From assembly GCF_015679185.1 (NCBI RefSeq), contig NZ_CP064939.1, forward strand, positions 1,984,001 through 2,048,000: a stretch of 64,000 nt of DNA. The letters run 5' to 3'. Within the stretch, counting starts at the first letter, position 1. Every line of letters begins with the position of its first letter. The position numbers and the translations under genes were made by a program. This DNA is from Pedobacter endophyticus (lineage in GTDB: Bacteria > Bacteroidota > Bacteroidia > Sphingobacteriales > Sphingobacteriaceae). This document shows positions 56,421 through 64,000 of this stretch, one piece after another. The notes beneath the pieces are model-generated. The model did no database searches, was not told the DNA's origin, and saw nothing but the letters and a program-made list of their open reading frames with translations.

Positions 56421-56972
56421 CTTTCTCAACCGATAATTCTTGTACAGTTTCACAGCGATCATAATCGCCATTGCGACGCCCATAATGCCGATTAAGCCGT
56501 AAATCCAATTGATGGCGCTTTTAAGAATTACAACAAAAACAATTGCGATCATAAAAATAGTGGCAAGCTCTCGCCACAGCCGAAGTTGAAAGCTGCTTAA
56601 CTTGAAACGATTGTTTTTAAGTTGCTTAACAATGTTTTGGCAAATGAAATGGTAAATAAGCAGCCCGATTACGAAACCAAGCTTTACCTGCATCCAATCG
56701 GCTTGAAGTAGCGCAGGGTTTAAAGTCAACATAGATGCGCCTGCCAAAACGGTAATAACCATCGCTGGGAAGCAAATGATTTTCCATAAAGTGGACTCCA
56801 TTTTAACAAACTGCTTTAAGAGAACTCCTTTTTCTGGCTCAGGCTTCTCATTGGCCTCGGTGTGGTAAATGAACAAGCTTAAAATATAAAATAAACCGGC
56901 CATCCAGCTAATCACAAACACAATGTGTACGGCAAGGAAATATCGATAATAGGGCAATAGGGCTTCGATCAT
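56418..56972 (-). CDS. hemJ: HemJ-like protoporphyrinogen oxidase
   Basis: Integral membrane protein of 184 residues with four to five helices. HIVFVISWMAGLFYILSLFIYH contains the conserved His and the WMAGLFYxxRLFxYH-like pattern of HemJ (formerly UPF0093). The window's other heme genes hemE, hemL and hemB support oxidation of protoporphyrinogen IX. The usual Arg after YL is Ser here (ILSLF), so the match is good but not perfect; a CopD-like copper protein is the alternative. Confidence 0.75.
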   Translation of the reverse strand: MIEALLPYYRYFLAVHIVFVISWMAGLFYILSLFIYHTEANEKPEPEKGVLLKQFVKMESTLWKIICFPAMVITVLAGASMLTLNPALLQADWMQVKLGFVIGLLIYHFICQNIVKQLKNNRFKLSSFQLRLWRELATIFMIAIVFVVILKSAINWIYGLIGIMGVAMAIMIAVKLYKNYRLRK

Positions 56973-56999
56973 TGGTATCTGAAGGAATTAGGTCTTTAT

Positions 57000-57281
57000 T
57001 TAAAACAAATCAGAATGAGTTCCCAATCTTAACAGAATAATCTCATTGTCTTCTGTGACTTCAAACCAAATAATCAACAAATCAGGTTTAATATGAGCTT
57101 CCCAATTACCCCTGTAATTCCCAGCGAGTCTGTGAGCAAGATATCGCTTTTCAAGACCAATTGCACCCTTAACTTTCAGCTCTTCCAAGAAACCCTCGAT
57201 CAAGTCGAAATTTTTAGATGCTCTTCTGATTGCTCTTTTCGCATCTTTCTTGAATTGATTAGTAGGTTTTAAAGTAAACAT
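57000..57281 (-). CDS. YafQ/RelE-family toxin
   Basis: Ribosome-dependent mRNA-cleaving toxin candidate of 93 residues. QFKKDAKRAIRRASKNFD, LAHRLAGNYRGNWEAHIKPDLLIIWF and LLRLGTHSDLF follow the YafQ pattern with the catalytic His of HIKPD and terminal HSDLF. Its ATG overlaps the antitoxin stop codon (TAATG). It sits between hemJ and hemE. Confidence 0.9.
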   Translation of the reverse strand: MFTLKPTNQFKKDAKRAIRRASKNFDLIEGFLEELKVKGAIGLEKRYLAHRLAGNYRGNWEAHIKPDLLIIWFEVTEDNEIILLRLGTHSDLF

Positions 57282-57490
57282 TATAAAGACTCGAGAAACG
57301 ACTTTACATTTTTTATAGGCTCGCCGATGCCAATTCCATTACATGCGTCTTCAATCGTTTTACGTGTAACTTTGTTCGGAATATTGCCTTTCTTTGCCGT
57401 TTTTTTATGAATAGTAACGCCCAGTTCTTTCAATAAGCTTTTCACTAATGAACGTTTGTTTTCAGGAATATCAATAATTAATGTTTCCAT
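57281..57490 (-). CDS. Antitoxin partner of the YafQ-like toxin
   Basis: Protein of 69 residues from ATG 57490. TLIIDIPENKRSLVKSLLKELGVTI looks like the short DNA-binding/dimerisation segment of small Bacteroidota RelB-like antitoxins; a Lys-rich linker and an amphipathic C-terminus (TIEDACNGIGIGEPIKNVK) follow. Starts upstream at 57523 lie in a repeat element. Confidence 0.8.
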   Translation of the reverse strand: METLIIDIPENKRSLVKSLLKELGVTIHKKTAKKGNIPNKVTRKTIEDACNGIGIGEPIKNVKSFLESL

Positions 57491-57518
57491 AGTCAAATAT
57501 AACAATTTACTATCGTGA

Positions 57519-57552
57519 GTCAAAGTCCCCTTTGGAGATTTAGAAGGCTTAA
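57519..57552. repeat. GC-rich dispersed element at the hemE end
   Basis: CAAAGTCCCCTTTGGAGATT followed by TAGAAGGCTTA. Same order of blocks as the insertion in leuD. It touches the hemE stop codon at 57549-57551. Confidence 0.65.
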
Positions 57553-58574
57553 TACCTAAACTCCTTTACCACCTCAATCGCATATTTTACGTTATCGAAA
57601 GGAATATCGGGCATAATGCCATGCCCAAGGTTAAAGATAAAACCCTCGGTTCCACGCATGCGTTCAAATAATTTATGAATCTGTGCCTTGATTACCCGTT
57701 TATCAGCATATAAAATATGTGGATCCAGATTTCCCTGAACAGCAATTCCTTTGGGCAAAGCGTTTTTAATGTTCAACAGATCAGCATTCCAGTCTACCGA
57801 GATTACATCAGGCTTGGCCTCGGCCATAATCGGTGCAAAAACCGAGCTTCCCTTGCAGAAAGATATCACCGGAATATCTTTTCTGTTCAGATTTGAAATA
57901 ATTTCCTGAATATAACGGTGCGAAAACTCCTGATAATCGCTCCACGATAGGGCCTGTGCCCAACTATCGAAGATTTGAACGGCATTAACGCCCGCTTCAA
58001 TTTGCAGATTTAAATAATCGGCAGTTACTTTCGCAATTTTCGCCAAAAGCTGATGTGCCAATTCCGGCTGGTTATGCAACATCAATTTGGTCAGTTTGAA
58101 ATCTTTTGAAGAGCCGCCCTCAACCAAATAGCTCATTACGGTAAAGGGTGCACCAGCGAAGCCAATTAAAGGAATATTATTATCTAATCGTTGTTGTATC
58201 ACTTTAATAGCGTCGGCAACATATTGCAATTCACCTAAACAATCTACATTTAGATTTTCAACATCTTGCAGCGTACGCACCGGGTTGGCAAACTTAGGAC
58301 CAACGCCTTGAGTAAAACTCAAATCGCCACCCATGGCTTCGCCAGTTACCAAAATATCGCAGAATAAAATCGCGGCATCAATTCCCAACAAATCAACAGG
58401 TAACATGGTTACGTCGGCAGCAATTTCAGGCGTTTTGCACATCTCTAAAAAAGAGTATTTGTTTTTTATTTCCCAATATTGTGGCATAAAACGACCAGCC
58501 TGACGCATCATCCACACTGGCGGGCGTTCTGTTTGTTTTGAAAATGCAGCGTCTAAAAATAAATTATTCTTCAT
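57549..58574 (-). CDS. hemE: Uroporphyrinogen decarboxylase
   Basis: Cytosolic enzyme removing four carboxylates of uroporphyrinogen III. The protein has 341 residues. RPPVWMMRQAGRFMPQYWE is the family's first signature with the catalytic Arg pair; DILVTGEAMGGDLSF and HGIMPDIPFDNV are further conserved blocks. A promoter and terminator pair lie upstream. Confidence 0.97.
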   Translation of the reverse strand: MKNNLFLDAAFSKQTERPPVWMMRQAGRFMPQYWEIKNKYSFLEMCKTPEIAADVTMLPVDLLGIDAAILFCDILVTGEAMGGDLSFTQGVGPKFANPVRTLQDVENLNVDCLGELQYVADAIKVIQQRLDNNIPLIGFAGAPFTVMSYLVEGGSSKDFKLTKLMLHNQPELAHQLLAKIAKVTADYLNLQIEAGVNAVQIFDSWAQALSWSDYQEFSHRYIQEIISNLNRKDIPVISFCKGSSVFAPIMAEAKPDVISVDWNADLLNIKNALPKGIAVQGNLDPHILYADKRVIKAQIHKLFERMRGTEGFIFNLGHGIMPDIPFDNVKYAIEVVKEFRY

Positions 58575-58688
58575 GATTTGTAGTTGGGTGTTCCTTAATC
58601 AACGTCACTCTGAATTTAGTTCAGGGTCTTCATTGCAAAAAAGTTGCTGAAACAAGTTCAGCATAACGTGCAGGAAATTTTAATTGCG

Positions 58689-58718
58689 CAAAGGTATGAA
58701 ATAAAAAAAAGCGAAACA
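58689..58718 (-). promoter_or_regulatory. Promoter of hemE
   Basis: On the minus strand TACCTTTG (58696-58689) is a perfect -7 box with TGTT 18 nt upstream. The leader to ATG 58574 is about 110 nt and contains a REP-like GTCACTCTGAA segment. Confidence 0.45.
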
Positions 58719-58746
58719 CCTTTTTATTTTCAAATGGGTGCTTCGC
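58703..58746 (-). terminator. Terminator after the HK-RR-TPR operon
   Basis: On the minus strand GCGAAGCACC and GGTGTTTCGC form a stem followed by eight T. It lies just downstream of the TPR gene and overlaps the hemE promoter region. Confidence 0.85.
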
Positions 58747-58769
58747 CTTTCAAAATGACAATATGAATA

Positions 58770-59285
58770 TTATAGTTTCTGTATTTCTTTCTCGAGTTTA
58801 ACGATGATGTCTTTAGAACGTGCTGTTTCTGCAAGTTCTTTGGCTAGTTTTGTATATGCTTCTGCCTTTTCGCGGTCTTTCCTTCGTAGCGCGAGATTGG
58901 CAAGATGAATCAACACAAAAGACTTTTGGTTTTTTCCGCCCACAGGAAAACGGCTTGCCAACTGAAAGTGGTGCTCAGCCTTTTGCCAGTTTTCTTCTTT
59001 TAAAGCAATGTTGCCCTGCATAAATTCATAATAACCTCTACGCCCCTTCGATAATCTTTCGGGGCTGGCAACTTCATCAAGCAACGCCTTTGCCCTGGCA
59101 AATTCGTTATTTTTGAAATGTTTTGACGCCATTAACACAGAACTATGCCTTAAGTGGCTCCAAATTACAAAACCAAATAAAAGTGCGGACAGCGCAGCCA
59201 GTTCATTTTGCTCGTAATACAGGCAAACCCCGGCGGCCATTATAAAAACGGCCATCAAAGCATACCTGCCCTTGTTGTTGTACAT
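58770..59285 (-). CDS. TPR-like membrane protein
   Basis: Protein of 171 residues. Two hydrophobic helices (about 8-24 and 30-44) are followed by a cytoplasmic helical part (FARAKALLDEVASPERLSKGR, GNIALKEENWQKAEHHFQLAS, LANLALRRKDREKAEAYTKLA) with about three TPR-like repeats. Its ATG overlaps the response-regulator stop codon (TAATG), so it is coupled to the two-component system. Function unknown. Confidence 0.75.
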   Translation of the reverse strand: MYNNKGRYALMAVFIMAAGVCLYYEQNELAALSALLFGFVIWSHLRHSSVLMASKHFKNNEFARAKALLDEVASPERLSKGRRGYYEFMQGNIALKEENWQKAEHHFQLASRFPVGGKNQKSFVLIHLANLALRRKDREKAEAYTKLAKELAETARSKDIIVKLEKEIQKL

Positions 59286-59989
59286 TAATGAATATCAGTA
59301 AATTTGTAACCTACACCGCGGATGGAGTGAAAGTAAACCGGATTTTTTTGATCTGGTTCGAAATATTTTCTGAAAGTAAGGATAAAGTTGTCGATTGTTC
59401 TTGTCGATGGATACACATCATAGTTCCAAACCGTTTCGAGAATTTGTTCGCGGGAAACCGCTTCGTTTTTACGCTCAATTAAAAGCTTTAACAACATGGT
59501 TTCCTTTTTAGTTAACGGAGTGATGGTACCATCGTCGTGTTTCAACTCAAATGAGTTAAAATAGATCGTTTTATCACCGATTTTGTAAGAGTTTAATTCT
59601 TTTAAATCATCCGATTTTAAACTGCGTTTTACCAAAATGCCTACACGAAGAATGAGTTCTTCAAGATTGAACGGCTTAACCAAATAATCGTCAGCACCCT
59701 TTTTCAGTCCTAAAACACGATCTTCAGAAGTGTTTTTTGCTGTTAAAAACATAATTGGCACTTCAGCGTTTTCTAAACGAATGGTTTCGCAAACCTGAAA
59801 ACCATCCATTTCAGGCAGCATCACATCTAAAACAATTAAATTGAAGCGTTCTTCCTTAAATACTTTAAGAGCGGTTTTGCCATCTTTAACGGCGTGAACT
59901 TTATAACCCTCAAGTTCGAGGTTTAATTTAATGGCATCCAACAAGTGATCCTCATCTTCAACCAATAGAATTCTTAATTTTTGTGACAT
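59285..59989 (-). CDS. OmpR-family response regulator
   Basis: Protein of 234 residues. The receiver domain has acidic residues at VEDED (11-13), phospho-acceptor Asp55 (LIVLDVMLPEMDGF) and Lys near 106 (DYLVKPF). The C-terminal winged helix (about 135-232) has TPLTKKETMLLKLLIERKNE and the RTIDNFILTFRKYFEPD recognition region. It is 8 bp downstream of its kinase. Target genes are unknown; the nearby heme genes are possible but unsupported. Confidence 0.95.
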   Translation of the reverse strand: MSQKLRILLVEDEDHLLDAIKLNLELEGYKVHAVKDGKTALKVFKEERFNLIVLDVMLPEMDGFQVCETIRLENAEVPIMFLTAKNTSEDRVLGLKKGADDYLVKPFNLEELILRVGILVKRSLKSDDLKELNSYKIGDKTIYFNSFELKHDDGTITPLTKKETMLLKLLIERKNEAVSREQILETVWNYDVYPSTRTIDNFILTFRKYFEPDQKNPVYFHSIRGVGYKFTDIH

Positions 59990-59997
59990 AATGGAGA

Positions 59998-60864
59998 TTA
60001 ACTAAATGTTACTTCAAAAATACTTCCCTGAGGCAAATTGTCTTTTACTGTAATATCTGCATCATGGTATTGTAATACCTCTTTCACAATAAACAAGCCT
60101 AAACCTGTTCCTTTCGCTTTTCTGACATTCTCATTACCAACACGATAAAACTTATCAAATATCAACATTTTTTCGGCATCTGAAATGCCCGGCCCCTTAT
60201 CTATTACACTTAATCGAATATTTCCCTCCACCTTATTTAAAAGCACATTTATTTCGTCGCAAGGGCTTGAATACTTTACCGCATTCTCAATCAAATTGGT
60301 AACGACTGACGATAAGGCAAATTTGTCACCCACTAACTGCAAATTTGGCTGAATTTGAGCATTGATGAGCTGTTCGTTGCCACAAGAGTGAACTTGTAAC
60401 CGATCGGTGATCTTATAAACCAGTTCGGAAAAATTAAACTCCTCTTTTGGAAAGGTGTAAGAACGGTTTTCGATTTTCGTCGCCAGGAGCATGTTCTCAA
60501 CCAAATCATCCAATCGCTCGATATCTTTTAACGAATTACTCAATAATGAAACCTGACGGGCTTTATCTAAATCTCTTTTAACAATGGTTTGGATAGAAAG
60601 TTTTATTGCAGCCAGGGGCGATTTCAACTCGTGCGTTATCGACATTAAGAAATTTTGCTGTTGTTCTTTGAGTTTGTCTTCCCTTTTTAGCGATTGATGT
60701 AAAAAATAACCGCCAATGCAGAGCAGAAACAAGAATACCGAACCCTCGCCCATAATCATCGTCATGCGGCTGGGCTGCAAACGCACCACCAAAGTACCCC
60801 ACGAGATGAGCTGTATCAAGGCATAGAGTAATAATGCGTAAAATATAATAATGGATTTCTTCAT
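59998..60864 (-). CDS. Sensor histidine kinase
   Basis: Protein of 288 residues. Two membrane helices (about 5-27 and 38-56) flank a very short periplasmic loop, so the sensor part is minimal. The H-box SITHELKSPLAAIK has phospho-His78. NLIENAVKYSS (N box), DKGPGISD (G1) and KGTGLGLFIVK (G2) complete the catalytic domain. First gene of the HK-RR-TPR operon. Confidence 0.95.
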   Translation of the reverse strand: MKKSIIIFYALLLYALIQLISWGTLVVRLQPSRMTMIMGEGSVFLFLLCIGGYFLHQSLKREDKLKEQQQNFLMSITHELKSPLAAIKLSIQTIVKRDLDKARQVSLLSNSLKDIERLDDLVENMLLATKIENRSYTFPKEEFNFSELVYKITDRLQVHSCGNEQLINAQIQPNLQLVGDKFALSSVVTNLIENAVKYSSPCDEINVLLNKVEGNIRLSVIDKGPGISDAEKMLIFDKFYRVGNENVRKAKGTGLGLFIVKEVLQYHDADITVKDNLPQGSIFEVTFS

Positions 60865-60981
60865 GCTATGAGTTAGGTGTTTTAAAGTTTATTTCTTAAT
60901 CACTATTTTTTTTAGAAAAGCAAGTTTCTGCTTGCATCGGTTAGTTCAGTCCCGCTTTACGTTGCAATCTTTTTCAAACTT

Positions 60982-61069
60982 CTGTCATGCTGAGGCACGA
61001 AGCAACTTTTTCATAGGCTGCAGATGTCCCAAAGGGATTGCTGTGTAACTTCGTGCCTCAGCATGACAG
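60982..61069. repeat. REP-like inverted repeat, TGCTGAGG type
   Basis: Perfect 21-nt arms, CTGTCATGCTGAGGCACGAAG and its complement at 61049-61069, with a 46-nt centre. It shares GAGGCACGAAGCAA with the neighbouring element. Confidence 0.9.
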
Positions 61070-61167
61070 CGAAATCAAGGTTGCTGCTAAAAAAGTATTT
61101 CCACTACAATCGGGTTTAGAGAACTTGGGGGAAATGCAAGAAAACAAAAAGCCACTTCCTGGCCTGT

Positions 61168-61229
61168 CGTCATTGCGAGGCACGAAGCAATCTATTGGGC
61201 AAGAGATTGCTTCGTGCCTCGCAATGACG
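61168..61229. repeat. REP-like inverted repeat, TTGCGAGG type
   Basis: Perfect 26-nt arms (61168-61193 and 61204-61229) starting CGTCATTGCGAGGCACGAAG, separated by 10 nt. It is the most complete copy of the family in the window. Confidence 0.95.
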
Positions 61230-61341
61230 ATTTGTTGAACTCATATCTTCCCATTGCCTATGTGTTTAATCCATGTGTTTAAAAACCAAGCATTATCAGC
61301 CGCGAGGGCTGATGCAACTACGTCACGCATACACCATTACG

Positions 61342-62712
61342 TTACGCACTAAACACCAAGTCCAATGCCTCAAAAATTGCTCTTTTCGCTTTTTCCAGTT
61401 CTATTTTTGTATGTGCTGAAGATACAAAACCTACTTCATATCCTGATGGGCCTAAATAAATTCCCCTGTTCAGCAATTCGCGGTGCATTACTTTGAATTT
61501 TTCCATGCTGCTGGTCTCAATGTCATCAGCCGATTGGATCTTGTCTTTGTCAGTAAACGCAAACCAGAAGATAGAGCCGATTGAAAATACTTTGAACTTG
61601 TAGTTTCGAGCGGTAGCAAACCGTTGGATGCTTGCCACAAAATCCTGCGTTTTTGTATTCAGTTCTTTATAGAAACCCGATTTATTCAGTTCGGTTAGCG
61701 TTGCAATTCCGGCGGCCATCGCTACAGGATTGCCGGATAAAGTGCCACCTTGGTAAACGCCTCCATCGGGAGAAACATGGGCCATAATCGCTGCCGATGC
61801 GCCGTACATGCCCACTGGTAACCCTCCACCGATGATTTTTCCATAGGTTAAAATATCGGGTGTAATGCCGTAATGTGCGGCAGCGCCCTCAAAACCTACA
61901 CGGAAGCCGGTAATTACCTCATCAAAAATGAGTAACGAACCGTTATCGGTACAAATTTGACGTAAAAAATGAACGTATTCTTCATCCTGAATAATCAAAC
62001 CATTGTTTGCCGGCACACCTTCGATAATTACCGCAGCAATTTGATCTTTAAATTGGGCAAAAGCCTGCTCAATCGCCGTTTTATCGTTCAACGGAATTAC
62101 AATAGTTTCGTCTGCAAAGCCCTTTGGTACACCGGCCGAAGAAGTTTCGCCAAAAGTAACCAGGCCTGAACCGGCTTTAACCAACAACGAATCGCTGTGA
62201 CCGTGATAGCAACCTTCGAACTTCACGATTTTATCTCTGCCGGTAAAACCTCTGGCTAAGCGAATAGCCGACATTACCGCTTCTGTACCGGAGCTGGTAA
62301 ATCGAATTTTCTCTACGAAACGATTGTTTTTGATAATTAATTCTGCCAGTTCGTTTTCCAGGGCTGTTGGTGCGCCAAAGCTCATCCCGTTTTGCATTAC
62401 TTCGGTAACTTTTTCACGAATTTTAGGATTGTTGTGTCCTAAAATCAGTGGCCCCCAACTTCCGCAAAAGTCGATAAATTGATTTCCATCGGCATCCCAA
62501 ATGTAGCAACCGTCACCTTTTTGAATAAAAAGTGGCGTTCCGTAAACCGACTTAAACGCCCTAACGGGAGAGTTTACGCCTCCGGGGAAATAAGTTTTCG
62601 ATTTTTCGTACAGCTCGGCAGATTTTACCCTGGAAATATCAGGCTTTGAGCCTGTATTTACCGGAATTTCGGCCTCGTTGCCGCTAAACATTTTTTTTAA
62701 TGAATCTAACAT
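61342..62712 (-). CDS. hemL: Glutamate-1-semialdehyde 2,1-aminomutase
   Basis: PLP enzyme making 5-aminolevulinate in the C5 heme pathway. The protein has 456 residues, with an N-terminal extension of about 25 residues (LKKMFSGNEAEI) before the usual start SAELYEKSKTYFPGGVNSPVRAF. IFDEVITGFRVG and TYGKIIGGGLPVGMYG (PLP Lys) are the class III motifs. Met8 is an alternative start. It is paired with hemB upstream. Confidence 0.96.
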   Translation of the reverse strand: MLDSLKKMFSGNEAEIPVNTGSKPDISRVKSAELYEKSKTYFPGGVNSPVRAFKSVYGTPLFIQKGDGCYIWDADGNQFIDFCGSWGPLILGHNNPKIREKVTEVMQNGMSFGAPTALENELAELIIKNNRFVEKIRFTSSGTEAVMSAIRLARGFTGRDKIVKFEGCYHGHSDSLLVKAGSGLVTFGETSSAGVPKGFADETIVIPLNDKTAIEQAFAQFKDQIAAVIIEGVPANNGLIIQDEEYVHFLRQICTDNGSLLIFDEVITGFRVGFEGAAAHYGITPDILTYGKIIGGGLPVGMYGASAAIMAHVSPDGGVYQGGTLSGNPVAMAAGIATLTELNKSGFYKELNTKTQDFVASIQRFATARNYKFKVFSIGSIFWFAFTDKDKIQSADDIETSSMEKFKVMHRELLNRGIYLGPSGYEVGFVSSAHTKIELEKAKRAIFEALDLVFSA

Positions 62713-62719
62713 TTTTATT

Positions 62720-62754
62720 AAGGTATAAGGTAAAAGGCGTAAGGTTTAAGGTAT
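62720..62754 (+). repeat. AAGGNNN heptads before hemL
   Basis: Five exact 7-nt units AAGGTAT, AAGGTAA, AAGGCGT, AAGGTTT and AAGGTAT on the plus strand. They are complementary to the array at 62832-62866. Confidence 0.85.
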
Positions 62755-62831
62755 TGCAAACGTAAAAAACCTAAAAGCTAATTACCCAATTATATATTTC
62801 AACGATGAAGATACGGGATTGGCAAGAAAAC

Positions 62832-62866
62832 CCTATGCCTTAAACCCTCTACCTTTCACCTTTTTA
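62832..62866 (-). repeat. Heptads at the hemB stop
   Basis: Five exact 7-nt units CCTATGC, CTTAAAC, CCTCTAC, CTTTCAC and CTTTTTA on the plus strand; in the hemB sense GGTTTAA-like NNNAAGG words. The last unit contains the hemB stop codon (62864-62866). Confidence 0.85.
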
Positions 62867-63832
62867 AATCCAGTTTTTATTTAAAATATCTTTAATATGA
62901 TAAGTGGTTATAATGCTTGCACCTGCTCGTGCAAAGGCATGCATAGTTTCCATTACTACTTTTTGTTCATCTATCCAGCCACGCTCGGCGGCTGCTTTAA
63001 CCATTGCATACTCGCCCGATACATTGTAAACGGCGATGGGTAAATTGGTATCTTGTTTTAACCGTTGAATAATATCGAGATAGGCCAGGCCGGGCTTTAC
63101 CATCAATACATCGGCGCCCTCCTGCTCATCCAATTGCGCTTCACGCAATGCTTCCAACGGGTTTCTGAAATCCATTTGGTAAGCCTTTCTGTCGCCTTTG
63201 CTCGGCGCACAATCTGCAGCCTCTCTAAATGGCCCATAATATGCGGAGGCAAATTTGGTAGCATGACTCATAATGGCGGCATTTACAAAACCGTTCTGAT
63301 CCAATAAATTGCGCATGGCCTCAATTCTTCCGTCCATCATATCTGATGGGGCAAACATATCGGCTCCGGCTTGTGCGTGCGCTAAAGCCATTTTGGCAAT
63401 TACATCTACCGTTTTATCATTCTGAACATAATCGTTCTCCATAATACCGCAATGGCCATGGGTGGTGTACGAACAAACGCAAACATCGGTAATTACATAC
63501 AAATCTTCGCCGAATTGCTTCTTTAATTCGCGAACCGCGGTTGGTACTAACGAATGATCGTGATAGGCAGATTTTGCGTCGGCCGATTTCTCGTCGCCAA
63601 CCCCAAAAAGCATAATCTTGTTTAAGCCCTTTTGTAACCCGGCTTCTACATCTTTCACCAGTGTATCAACCGAATAATGGTTTACACCTGGCATCGCATC
63701 AATGGCATGTGTAACATTGTTTCCTGGCACCACAAAATACGGGTATACAAACATATCTTTCGATAGTCGGGTTTCGGCTACCATCTCCCTTACCAACGGG
63801 TTCTTCCTTAATCTTCTCGGACGATGTAACAT
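62864..63832 (-). CDS. hemB: Delta-aminolevulinic acid dehydratase
   Basis: Porphobilinogen synthase, 322 residues. DVCVCSYTTHGHCG supplies the zinc-site cysteines of the Zn-dependent class. SHATKFASAYYGPFR and VLMVKPGLAYLDI carry the two active-site lysines. It precedes hemL in the same direction, with a pair of inverted heptad arrays between. Confidence 0.97.
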   Translation of the reverse strand: MLHRPRRLRKNPLVREMVAETRLSKDMFVYPYFVVPGNNVTHAIDAMPGVNHYSVDTLVKDVEAGLQKGLNKIMLFGVGDEKSADAKSAYHDHSLVPTAVRELKKQFGEDLYVITDVCVCSYTTHGHCGIMENDYVQNDKTVDVIAKMALAHAQAGADMFAPSDMMDGRIEAMRNLLDQNGFVNAAIMSHATKFASAYYGPFREAADCAPSKGDRKAYQMDFRNPLEALREAQLDEQEGADVLMVKPGLAYLDIIQRLKQDTNLPIAVYNVSGEYAMVKAAAERGWIDEQKVVMETMHAFARAGASIITTYHIKDILNKNWI

Positions 63833-63838
63833 ATTATT

Positions 63839-63876
63839 ATCAAGTATTTATTATCAAGTATCAAAACTTGATGTTG
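63839..63876. repeat. Short heptad repeat upstream of hemB
   Basis: ATTATCA and AGTATTT or AGTATCA alternate at 7-nt spacing, followed by AACTTGAT. The words are complementary to CTTGATA used before ilvC. Confidence 0.6.
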
Positions 63877-63908
63877 TATTATTTCTCAAATCACCATGGT
63901 TCGTGTCT

Positions 63909-63998
63909 TCACGAAACATTTTTTATTGTCAATAGAGCGCGTTTTAGAAATTTGAAAAGCAACTCAATAAGCCTTGGGTCATTGTAGTCCAGCTTTTC
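63909..63998 (-). CDS. Possible 3' end of an upstream gene
   Basis: A minus-strand frame open to the window edge ends with TGA at 63909 and encodes 29 residues (EKLDYNDPRLIELLFKFLKR then ALLTIKNVS). The composition is protein-like but too short to identify; chance is possible. Confidence 0.25.
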   Translation of the reverse strand, partial: EKLDYNDPRLIELLFKFLKRALLTIKNVS

Positions 63999-64000
63999 GC

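Larger units (their letters stand above)
60865..61341. other. Gene-free region with two large inverted repeats
   Basis: Between the kinase and hemL genes. It contains two adjacent inverted-repeat elements (60982-61069 and 61168-61229) and no credible gene. Either element could end or stabilise the converging transcripts, although no U-tract follows. Confidence 0.6.

Noticed and set aside
58599-58680. Riboswitch in the hemE leader
   Set aside because: The leader holds a REP-like GTCACTCTGAATTTAGTTC segment; no known riboswitch motif is visible.

Overview
The window looks like a chromosomal stretch of a Bacteroidota species, most probably family Sphingobacteriaceae (Pedobacter-like). The support is a SusC/SusD pair with an STN domain and FecI/FecR regulators, GH97 and S1-sulfatase enzymes, lipoproteins with short lipoboxes, few Shine-Dalgarno sequences, -7 boxes of the Bacteroidota form TAnnTTTG, and the gene order parA-parB-DUF5683-dapB-lepB. 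The genus is inferred from gene content and was not tested by alignment.

Layout. 1-4.6 kb (minus strand): lepB (cut by the window edge), dapB, a DUF5683 gene, parB and parA. 4.8-17.5 kb: housekeeping and accessory genes (FMN reductase, thioesterase, GH97, DUF2130 protein, OsmC protein, YtxH protein, obgE, adk, sulfatase, tRNA-Arg, peroxiredoxin, an RmlD-like reductase). 17.7-19.6 kb: atpD-atpC. 20.1-38.3 kb (plus strand): an 18-kb branched-chain amino-acid cluster, ilvE-ilvD-ilvB-ilvN-ilvC-leuC-leuD-leuB-leuA-ilvA. It is preceded by a convincing leader-peptide attenuator and interrupted by unrelated cargo: an ORF6N protein, a DinB protein, two methyltransferases, an ABM-domain protein and a twin-ABC protein. 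38.7-42 kb: a cupin, a DUF4230 protein and three unknown exported proteins. 42.4-49.5 kb: ECF sigma factor, FecR, SusC and SusD. 49.6-56.2 kb: an ABC ATPase, a decayed antitoxin, a frameshifted gene, a VapBC-like pair, a sigma/anti-sigma pair and two outer-membrane proteins. 56.4-63.8 kb (minus strand): heme genes hemJ, hemE, hemL and hemB, enclosing a YafQ-like toxin-antitoxin pair and a two-component system.

The most unusual signal is intergenic. More than twenty gene junctions carry arrays of exact or near-exact 7-nt units (sometimes 8 nt). They usually start at or inside a stop codon and are often oriented with the upstream gene. Many share one architecture: a variable triplet followed by a constant purine tetrad, such as NNNAAAG, NNNGAAG or NNNAAGG. 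Several arrays supply the stop codon and last residues of the gene. Other dispersed families are GTCATTGCGAGGC-type inverted repeats, a composite element of about 170 nt, GC-rich CCCnnnGGG palindromes (one inserted in frame in leuD, one at the leuC start), an 18-20-nt ATCNGTGNAATCA repeat, and three sibling terminators with the same stem.

Regulation. The attenuator upstream of ilvE has a leader peptide dense in Leu/Ile/Val codons, a terminator and a mutually exclusive antiterminator. It would control at least ilvE-ilvD and perhaps more of the ilv-leu genes. LeuA lacks the usual C-terminal leucine-sensing domain, so attenuation may carry much of the leucine control. That last link is inference.
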